The notes under the pieces: model-generated
The model's database searches: none
The model's input: only the letters and a program-made list of their open reading frames with translations
What the model was told of the DNA's origin: nothing
Source: Peptidiphaga gingivicola
Lineage (GTDB): Bacteria; Actinomycetota; Actinomycetes; Actinomycetales; Actinomycetaceae
Length of the DNA stretch: 64,000 bases
Direction: 5' to 3'
Assembly: GCF_001652275.1 (NCBI RefSeq)
Contig: NZ_LVZK01000001.1
Coordinates: 1,736,001 to 1,800,000 of the forward strand
Translations under genes and position numbers: made by a program
Shown: in pieces, positions 57,597 through 64,000 of the stretch
Layout of the letters: each line of letters opens with the position of its first letter
Numbering within the stretch: the stretch's first letter is position 1

Positions 57597-57712
57597 CCTC
57601 CGGTCTACAAGGGACAACCGGAGGTCTCTTCCCGCCATCGCTGGCCTCGGTCCGGGAGCGTTCCGTGATGACGAACCGATGTTGGGTGGGAATACTCCCC
57701 TCCACCACGAAT
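57597..57712 (-). promoter_or_regulatory. yybP-ykoY Mn2+ riboswitch with RBS-sequestering hairpin
   Basis: On the minus strand the 5' block GGGGAGTATT (57700-57691) and the 3' block AAGAGACCTCC (57630-57620) are the yybP-ykoY hallmarks, with CGTCATCAC between. Downstream CCTCCGG (57624-57618) can pair with CCGGAGG (57603-57597), which is the terC RBS; the 14-nt loop lies between. CCTCC can instead pair with the GGAGG of the 5' block (P1). Mn2+ binding would thus free the RBS. Consensus match is from memory. Confidence 0.8.
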
Positions 57713-57786
57713 TCTACGCGAACATCCTGCTCGTTTCGGCCAAGGCGTTCAACGCCCGTCTGTGGGATTCGATACGCGTCGCGCGT

Positions 57787-59874
57787 CTACTTCTGGGCCT
57801 GCATGGAATGCCACAGCTCGCTTTTGAGGCCTTTGATCTCGTCCCTGTAGCGCGCAGCGAGTTCGAATTTCAACGACGCCGCGGCTTCGTGCATGAGCTC
57901 CGTCATCTCCTCGATGAGCCCCTTGAGGTCGCGCTCCCCTTCGGCTGCGGCGCTTTCACGCGACGTCGCCGGAGCCTCCGGCGTCGCGGCCCTCTCCTTG
58001 CGGTATCCGCCCTCGAGCAGAGCCGCCGTGTCGATGTCTTCGCGGGCGAGCATGTCCGTGACGTCGGCGATTTTCTTGCGAAGCGGCTGCGGGTCGATTC
58101 CGCGCTCCTCGTTGTAGGCCATCTGTTTGGCGCGGCGCCTGTTCGTCTCGTCGATGGCTTCGCGCATGTTCGGCGTGATCGAGTCCGCGTACATGATGAC
58201 TTGGCCGGAGACGTTCCTGGCCGCCCGGCCGATCGTCTGGATGAGCGACGTCGTCGAACGCAGGAAACCCTGCTTGTCCGCATCGAGGATTGCGACAAGC
58301 GATACCTCGGGAAGGTCGAGGCCCTCGCGCAGGAGGTTGATGCCGACGAGTACGTCGAACGTCCCCAGGCGCAGCTCACGCAAAAGCTCGACGCGGCGCA
58401 GGGTGTCGACGTCGGAATGCAGGTACTCGACCTTGATGTCGCGTTCGGCCAGGTAGTCGGTCAGGTCTTCCGCCATCTTCTTCGTCAGCGTGGTGACGAG
58501 CACGCGCTCGTTGCGCTCGACCCTCTCCTTGATTTGCCCGAGCAGGTCGTCGATCTGATCCTCCGTGGGCTTGACGACGACTTCGGGGTCGACGAGCCCG
58601 GTGGGCCGGATGATCTGTTCGACGACGCCGTCGGAGTGTTCCATCTCGTACTTCCCCGGGGTGGCGGAAAGGTAAACCGTCTGACCGATCCGTTCGAGGA
58701 ACTCGGGGAACTTCAACGGCCGGTTGTCCATGGCCGAGGGCAGGCGGAAGCCGTAGTCGACGAGCGTGCGTTTGCGCGACATGTCGCCCTCGTACATCGC
58801 TCCGATCTGCGGGACCGTCACATGGGACTCGTCGACGATGAGGAGGAAGTCTTCGGGGAAATAGTCGAGCAGGGTATTGGGCGGCGTTCCGGGCCCTCGC
58901 CCGTCGATATGGCGCGAGTAGTTCTCAATTCCAGCGCACGACCCGATGTTTCGCATCATCTCGACGTCGTAGTTGGTGCGCATCTGCAGGCGCTGGGCCT
59001 CGAGCATTTTGTTCTGCGTCTGAAGCACATCCAGCCGTTCGGCCAGCTCCGCCTCTATCCCTTCCAGCGCGCGCGCCATCCGTTCGGGGCCCGCCACATA
59101 ATGGGAGGCGGGAAAGACGTGGGCGCGGTCTACGCGGCGGATCACTGTTCCCGTGAGCGGGTGCAGCAGCGTGATCGCGTCGATTTCGTCGCCGAAGAAC
59201 TCGATGCGGATGGCGAGCTCTTCGTAGACGGGGATGATTTCCACCGTGTCCCCGCGCACCCTGAACGTTCCGCGGGCGAAGGCGACGTCGTTGCGCGTGT
59301 ACTGCATGCCGACAAATCTACGCATGAGCTCGTCGCGGTCGATCCGCTGCCCCACTTCGAGCTGGACCATGCGAGCCACATACTCCTGCGGCGTGCCCAA
59401 TCCATAGATGCACGAGACCGAGGACACCACCACGGTGTCGCGCCGAGTCAGAAGAGAGTTTGTGGCCGAATGCCGCAGCCTCTCCACTTCGTCGTTGATC
59501 GAGGAGTCCTTCTCGATGAACGTGTCGGTTTGCGGAACGTAGGCCTCGGGCTGGTAGTAGTCGTAATAGGAGACGAAGTACTCGACGGCGTTGTTCGGCA
59601 TAAGCTCGCGGAACTCCGCCGCCATCTGAGCGGCCAGCGTCTTGTTCGGCTCAATGATGAGAGTCGGGCGCTGAACCTTCTCGATGAGCCACGCCGTCGT
59701 CGCCGATTTGCCGGTTCCGGTGGCGCCCAAGAGGACGACGTCCTTCTCCCCCGCCTCGATCCGCTCCGCCAGCTCCGCGATGGCCGCGGGCTGATCGCCG
59801 GAGGGCGCGTACTGCGACACCACTTGGAAGGGCTTTTCGACCCTCTCAATCTCGGATTCGATCTCGGTCGTCAT
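57787..59874 (-). CDS. uvrB: Excinuclease ABC subunit UvrB
   Basis: A 695-residue helicase-like subunit. [18 protein letters not shown] (Walker A), the beta-hairpin region [27 protein letters not shown] (DESH), QTIGRAARN (motif VI) and a C-terminal UVR domain are present. It verifies damage found by UvrA and loads UvrC. The ATG at 59874 lies 6 nt after a -10 (TAAGCT) and below a LexA box. About 30 residues before the UVR domain are poorly conserved. Confidence 0.97.
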   Translation of the reverse strand: MTTEIESEIERVEKPFQVVSQYAPSGDQPAAIAELAERIEAGEKDVVLLGATGTGKSATTAWLIEKVQRPTLIIEPNKTLAAQMAAEFRELMPNNAVEYFVSYYDYYQPEAYVPQTDTFIEKDSSINDEVERLRHSATNSLLTRRDTVVVSSVSCIYGLGTPQEYVARMVQLEVGQRIDRDELMRRFVGMQYTRNDVAFARGTFRVRGDTVEIIPVYEELAIRIEFFGDEIDAITLLHPLTGTVIRRVDRAHVFPASHYVAGPERMARALEGIEAELAERLDVLQTQNKMLEAQRLQMRTNYDVEMMRNIGSCAGIENYSRHIDGRGPGTPPNTLLDYFPEDFLLIVDESHVTVPQIGAMYEGDMSRKRTLVDYGFRLPSAMDNRPLKFPEFLERIGQTVYLSATPGKYEMEHSDGVVEQIIRPTGLVDPEVVVKPTEDQIDDLLGQIKERVERNERVLVTTLTKKMAEDLTDYLAERDIKVEYLHSDVDTLRRVELLRELRLGTFDVLVGINLLREGLDLPEVSLVAILDADKQGFLRSTTSLIQTIGRAARNVSGQVIMYADSITPNMREAIDETNRRRAKQMAYNEERGIDPQPLRKKIADVTDMLAREDIDTAALLEGGYRKERAATPEAPATSRESAAAEGERDLKGLIEEMTELMHEAAASLKFELAARYRDEIKGLKSELWHSMQAQK

Positions 59875-59880
59875 GGTTCG

Positions 59881-59886
59881 AGCTTA
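59881..59886 (-). promoter_or_regulatory. -10 element of uvrB (leaderless)
   Basis: TAAGCT on the minus strand ends 6 nt before the ATG. TTCGGC, a -35-like hexamer, lies 17 nt upstream inside the LexA box. Confidence 0.55.
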
Positions 59887-59904
59887 CACGAAAAGGCGCC
59901 TATG

Positions 59905-59920
59905 CCGAACGAATGTTCGC
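59905..59920 (-). promoter_or_regulatory. LexA-type SOS box upstream of uvrB
   Basis: CCGAAC-GAAT-GTTCGC is palindromic in its core CGAAC-N4-GTTCG and matches the actinobacterial box TCGAAC-N4-GTTCGA at all but the two outer bases. It overlaps the -35 element. Confidence 0.8.
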
Positions 59921-60058
59921 TCACAACGCAGCGAGAGGAGCGGCGGTCGGAGACAGACAAGGCAAGCCTTGCCGGACCGCAGGCGGGCGAGGCAAACCGT
60001 CGGGCCGCTGGCAGGCGAAACGGCGTCGCAACGTCGTAAATGACGCGCCGACGTCGCA

Positions 60059-61189
60059 TCAATCGTGCCCGCCCGTCACGACGGCCGCCATCGCAAAGCG
60101 GGGATCGGCCGAAACGTAAAGGCGAGGCCCCCCTGGCGCACAGGCGGCAGTCTCGGAAAAGACACGGCCGGAATCGCCCAATGCGCAACGACCAGACCCA
60201 GACGCGACATCGCCGGAATCGCCCGACGCATCACGACGAGCGTCGGGCGAAACGCGACGGCTCTTGTAGGTCTGACTCGCCGCGCGCAGCTCACCCGCGC
60301 AAGGGACAAAACCCGCGTTGGCAAGCGAAGACTCATCGGCCGGACCGACGATTTCGAGCACGCCGCCGCCTTTGTCGCCGGCCGTTTCCCCGCCTCCCCC
60401 TCCGAGGGCCGCCTCCGCGCCCTTCCGGGAAGGCGCCGCCCCTCCCTTTCCGAGGGCCGACTCCCGGTTCACGAAGGCCCCCTGCCGCGTCAGGCGAGCC
60501 GCCGCGCGAGCGCGTTGCCCGGGGCTCGGCGGGGCGTCGCCCCCAAAGACGCGCCGGCCTTCCCGCATGTTCGCGGCATAAGGGACGAGCCAGCCTTCCC
60601 ACAGTTCGCGGGCCGCGCGGGCGGCGTCCTCGAGGGAGCCGCCGTTGTCGACGACGACGTCGGCCAGCTCCCGCACCCTCGACGCCGGCGTCTGGCTGGC
60701 GATCCTCGCCCGAGCGTCGGCTTCGTCCATGCCCCTCGAGTCCACAAGCCGCAAGACGCGCACGTCTTCCGGGGCGTCCACGACAATCGTCCCGGGATAA
60801 GCGTCCTGGTACGGGCTTCCGGCGAGGAGAGCCAGCTCGACGACGACGACAAACTCCCGCGCGGACTGCGCTTGAAGGCTTTCCTCCCGCCAGGATGCAA
60901 GCTGCGCCTGCGCACGCTCCCACGCTCTCGGGTGGACGACGGCATTCAAACGCGCGAGCGCCGCGGCGTCGTCGAAAACGATCCTCGCGAGGGCAGCCCT
61001 GTCGATCTTGCCTTCTCTCACTGCCTCGGGCCACAGATCCCCGACCTCGCGAACGGCTTCCTCGCCGGGCGAGAGGACGTCGCGGGCGACGTCGTCTAGC
61101 GAAAGCAGCCGTGCCCCGCATTCGGCGAGCGCCGCGGCGACCGTCGACTTGCCCGAACCGATTCCGCCGGCAAGCGTCACGATGAGCAT
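60059..61189 (-). CDS. coaE: Dephospho-CoA kinase with unusual C-terminal tail
   Basis: A 376-residue protein whose first about 200 residues are CoaE (last step of CoA synthesis): VTLAGGIGSGKSTVAAAL, RLLSLDDVARDVLSPG, RIASQTPASRVRELADVVVDN. The remaining about 175 residues are Gly/Ala/Arg/Ser-rich, lack the GrpB-like domain seen in mycobacterial CoaE, and contain a loose 15-residue repeat (DASGDSGDVASGSGR / CALGDSGRVFSETAA). AGGAGAAGCC precedes the ATG at 61189; a longer frame (to 61225) has no RBS. Confidence 0.92.
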   Translation of the reverse strand: MLIVTLAGGIGSGKSTVAAALAECGARLLSLDDVARDVLSPGEEAVREVGDLWPEAVREGKIDRAALARIVFDDAAALARLNAVVHPRAWERAQAQLASWREESLQAQSAREFVVVVELALLAGSPYQDAYPGTIVVDAPEDVRVLRLVDSRGMDEADARARIASQTPASRVRELADVVVDNGGSLEDAARAARELWEGWLVPYAANMREGRRVFGGDAPPSPGQRARAAARLTRQGAFVNRESALGKGGAAPSRKGAEAALGGGGGETAGDKGGGVLEIVGPADESSLANAGFVPCAGELRAASQTYKSRRVSPDARRDASGDSGDVASGSGRCALGDSGRVFSETAACAPGGPRLYVSADPRFAMAAVVTGGHD

Positions 61190-61500
61190 CGGCTTCTCCT
61201 TTGCACGATGGCATGGTTGCCACAACCAGAATGTGCGGCCGCCGCGTCAGGGGCCGCCGCCTCGTCATGCGAACGGCCCCGGACGTCGACACGGGCAACC
61301 GCCAGATCGGACGGGTTGCCCGTCGCCCTGAGAAGGGCGGCCTCCCCGTACATCATCGCGCATCTTCCAGTTGTCCGCATCGTTGCCCGTGCCCGCCGCC
61401 GTCGCCGCCGCCTTTCGCCTCGGCGCCCCGTGCCTCCCACGCCGCTTCTCACCCGCCGCTTCCCCCAAACGCAAGCCCAGCGATCGACTACGCTTGACAC
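61190..61500. other. 311-nt spacer between coaE and the aldo-keto reductase
   Basis: No gene is supported. It must contain the divergent promoters; the -10 for the plus-strand gene is at its right end. The rest is GC-rich (GCCGCC runs) and without identifiable sites. Confidence 0.5.
61489..61494 (+). promoter_or_regulatory. -10 element of a probable leaderless promoter (aldo-keto reductase)
   Basis: TACGCT ends 6 nt before the ATG at 61501; no RBS. Confidence 0.45.
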
Positions 61501-62316
61501 ATGAATCTCACGGACATTCCCATCGGCATCGGCACCTGGTTCCTCGGCGAGGATCGCCGCAAGCGCGACTCGGAGATCACTGCGATCCGCCGCGGCCTCG
61601 ACCTCGGCCTGCGGGTGATCGACACGGCCGAGATGTACGGCTCCGGCGCCAGTGAGGAGCTGGTCGGCGAGGCGATCGCCGGACGGCGCGACGACGTATT
61701 CCTGGTCTCAAAAGTGCTTCCCTCGAACGCCTCGGCGTCGGGCGTGCGCAGGGCGCTGGAAGCTTCGCTCTACAGGCTCAACACCGATCACCTCGACCTC
61801 TACCTTTACCACTGGCGCGGCCATCACCGGCTCGAGGAGACGGTCGAGGCGCTGCAGGCCGCCGTCGACGACGGCCTCATCGGCGCATGGGGCGTCTCCA
61901 ACTTCGACCCCGCGGACATGGACGATCTCGCAGACCTCGGCGTGACCCCCGCGACCAACCAAATCCTGTACAACCTTCTGCGAAGAGGCCCCGAATACGA
62001 CCTTCTCCCCCTCATGCGCGAACGCGGCGTGGACCTCATGGCCTACTCGCCGCTCGAGCAGGGAAGGCTCTTCCAGGGCCAGCCTGGAAAGCTCCTCTCC
62101 GAGATCGCCGCAGAGGCGGGGACGACGCCGGCGGCCCTGGCCCTCGCGTGGGCGGTGCGTGAGCCGGGATCGATCGCGATCCCCCGGACATCTTCTCCTG
62201 AACGCATGGAGGAAAACGCCTCCGCCCTCCAGGTGACGCTCACCCCGGAGATCCTGCGCGACCTTGACGAGGTGTTCACGCCGCCGTCCGGGCCTCGCCC
62301 GCTCGAAGTCCTTTGA
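61501..62316 (+). CDS. Aldo/keto reductase
   Basis: A 271-residue TIM-barrel NADPH-dependent reductase. The catalytic tetrad is visible: Asp (VIDTAEMYG), Tyr (same motif), Lys (LVSKVLP) and His (YLYHWRGHH). The cofactor region IPRTSSPERMEENA and LGVSNF-like WGVSNFDPADM are typical. The substrate is unknown. It is a single-gene unit with a leaderless promoter. Confidence 0.92.
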   Translation: MNLTDIPIGIGTWFLGEDRRKRDSEITAIRRGLDLGLRVIDTAEMYGSGASEELVGEAIAGRRDDVFLVSKVLPSNASASGVRRALEASLYRLNTDHLDLYLYHWRGHHRLEETVEALQAAVDDGLIGAWGVSNFDPADMDDLADLGVTPATNQILYNLLRRGPEYDLLPLMRERGVDLMAYSPLEQGRLFQGQPGKLLSEIAAEAGTTPAALALAWAVREPGSIAIPRTSSPERMEENASALQVTLTPEILRDLDEVFTPPSGPRPLEVL

Positions 62317-62349
62317 TTCGGGAACTCTCCGTTCTCAGAGGCTGCGGGC

Positions 62350-62437
62350 GCCGTTCCACCCGCTCTAGGCGCTTTGGCGCCCCTCCCGGTCTGCGCCTTC
62401 GTCAGACCCGCCGTTCCCACCCGCTCTAGGCGCTTTG
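62350..62437. repeat. Direct repeat with 60-bp period after the aldo-keto reductase
   Basis: GCCGTTCCACCCGCTCTAGG (extended to GCGCTTTG) at 62350 and GCCGTTCCCACCCGCTCTAG (extended to GGCGCTTTG) at 62410; 27-28 bp with one inserted C. Same 60-bp period as the repeat at 25012. Confidence 0.7.
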
Positions 62438-62470
62438 ATCGGCAGGCACGGCGCTTTGCCCGACGGGCGC

Positions 62471-62520
62471 AAAAACGAGCGGGGCTCGCCGGCGTCGATC
62501 AAAATGGCGAGCCCCGCTCG
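62471..62520 (-). terminator. Rho-independent terminator of gcl-hyi
   Basis: On the minus strand CGAGCGGGGCTCGCC pairs with GGCGAGCCCCGCTCG (15 bp, 15-nt loop) and is followed by TTTTT (62475-62471). It lies 15 nt after the hyi stop. Confidence 0.9.
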
Positions 62521-62534
62521 GGCAGGGGCGGAGT

Positions 62535-63332
62535 TTACGGCAGTTCTGGGAGGTTGCCGAAAGAGTCCGCTGTGGCGACGGTGGGGACGTACTCCAGCGC
62601 GACCCAGCCGTCATATCCCGCCTTCTTCATAGAGGCAAGCAAACCCGCGATGTCCAGGTCGCCGGTCCCCGGCTCCCCGCGGCCGGGGAAGTCGGCGATC
62701 TGGCAGTGGGCGGCTGCTCCTCCGTCGCCCGCGGCGACGGCTGCGACGTCGTCCCCGTTGGCGGCCAAGTGATAGAGGTCGCACAGGAAGCCGACGTTTT
62801 CGACGCCGCGCTCGGCCTTGAGCTTTTCCACCACGGCCAAGGTCTGGGCGGCCGTCTTCAAGGGATATTCGGCGGCGCCCGAAACGGGTTCGACCAAAAC
62901 CGTCGCCCCGATCTCGGCCGCGGCCTTGGCCGCGAACTCGAGGTTGTCGATCGCAACGGCGTCTTGCACCACGGCGTCGACGCCCTCCTGGCGAAGGCCG
63001 TACAGGGCGTTGAACGCCTTGCACCCGAGCTCCCGCCCGATTTCCACTGCGACGGGAACGTTCGCCTTGAAATCGTCGACGCGCGAGGGAAGCGAGACGA
63101 GTCCGCGCTCTCCCCCGGGCATGTCGCCGGCGAAAAAGTTGAGCCCGATGAGCTGAACGCCGGCGTCGCGGATCGAAGCGACGAAGGCGTCGATATCCTC
63201 GCGCTCGGGAACCGCGACGTCCCACGGCCACCAGAACTCCACGGCCTTGAAGCCGGCGTCGGCGGCTGCCTTGGCCCGCTCGAGGACGGGAAGCTCCTTG
63301 AACATGATCGAACAGTTGACTGCGTACTCCAT
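62535..63332 (-). CDS. hyi: Hydroxypyruvate isomerase-family TIM-barrel protein
   Basis: A 265-residue AP-endonuclease-2-like TIM barrel. KAVEFWWPWD, LIGLNFFAGDMPGGERG, VEPVSGAAEYPLKTA, GFLCDLYHLAANGD and QIADFPGRGEPGTGDLD match hydroxypyruvate isomerase, converting hydroxypyruvate and tartronate semialdehyde. The glutamates (VEFWWPWD, LVEPV, VALEYVP) are present. The gcl gene just upstream makes tartronate semialdehyde, so the two form a glyoxylate-utilisation operon. RBS AAAGGACACA lies before the ATG. Confidence 0.92.
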   Translation of the reverse strand: MEYAVNCSIMFKELPVLERAKAAADAGFKAVEFWWPWDVAVPEREDIDAFVASIRDAGVQLIGLNFFAGDMPGGERGLVSLPSRVDDFKANVPVAVEIGRELGCKAFNALYGLRQEGVDAVVQDAVAIDNLEFAAKAAAEIGATVLVEPVSGAAEYPLKTAAQTLAVVEKLKAERGVENVGFLCDLYHLAANGDDVAAVAAGDGGAAAHCQIADFPGRGEPGTGDLDIAGLLASMKKAGYDGWVALEYVPTVATADSFGNLPELP

Positions 63333-63352
63333 AATGTGTCCTTTCGTCTGTT

Positions 63353-63389
63353 GGCGGCCGGCCTCGCGAGCCCTGACGGGCCGGCCGCC
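63353..63389. terminator. Intercistronic hairpin between gcl and hyi
   Basis: GGCGGCCGGC pairs perfectly with GCCGGCCGCC around a 17-nt loop, in the 168-nt gcl-hyi spacer. No T-tract; probably mRNA processing or partial termination. Confidence 0.5.
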
Positions 63390-63500
63390 GATGTCATGCT
63401 TAGCGGGTTCGCCGGCGCCCGGCTTTTTCGCGCCGGGCCCGACCGATCCCGTTCGGGCTCAATGTCGGCGCCGGACGCCGATGCCGCCGTCTCGCCCGGC

Positions 63501-64000
<500 letters not shown>

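Overview
The window is high-GC actinobacterial chromosome, most like the Actinomycetaceae. The evidence is the actinobacteria-only gene set (pafB/pafC, RbpA, GarA/OdhI FHA protein, FtsR, WhiA, OpcA, a DUF3866 gene), the conserved actinobacterial gene orders and TANNNT-type -10 elements. The family placement is inference. I see no prophage, IS element, CRISPR array or rRNA. There is one tRNA, tRNA-Pro(GGG).

Layout. 0.2-8.5 kb: a tight plus-strand operon pafB-pafC-dagK-helY-lnt-ppm1; from pafC on, neighbours overlap by ATGA. 8.6-12.8 kb: rbpA, a site matching the actinobacterial dif consensus at 9079-9106, a short Hsp70-like gene, and an NCS2 permease fused to an OHCU-decarboxylase-like domain. 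12.9-15.3 kb: a MerR regulator, the garA-ftsR operon and the tRNA. 15.4-20.8 kb: a giant Lhr helicase. 20.8-30.1 kb: an accessory stretch (DUF5360 membrane protein, SDR, DUF1304, TetR, SRPBCC, FMN-dependent hydroxyacid dehydrogenase, ABC-F ATPase, an Asp/His-rich lipoprotein, a D-2-hydroxyacid dehydrogenase). 30.2-37.7 kb: the conserved segregation/translation operon xerD-parA-scpA-scpB-rluB-tyrA::cmk-der. 37.8-42.5 kb: the pentose phosphate genes tkt, zwf and opcA. 42.7-46.2 kb: gap-pgk-tpiA-secG. 46.5-51.9 kb: uvrC-rapZ-yvcK-whiA. 51.9-61.2 kb: uvrA, yciI, a BASS-like transporter, terC under a Mn2+ (yybP-ykoY) riboswitch, uvrB and coaE. 61.5-64 kb: an aldo-keto reductase, then hyi and the end of gcl (glyoxylate to glycerate).

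Themes. Left of the dif-like site almost all genes are on plus; right of it the housekeeping genes are almost all on minus. This is what a replication terminus predicts. DNA damage response is prominent: the PafBC regulators, and uvrA(-uvrC) and uvrB each with a LexA-type box over the -35 and a leaderless start. Leaderless starts (-10 element 6-7 nt before the start codon) recur at many genes. Short direct duplications occupy many intergenic spacers, and housekeeping proteins (Lhr, UvrC, Der, CoaE, PafB) carry low-complexity insertions or tails.
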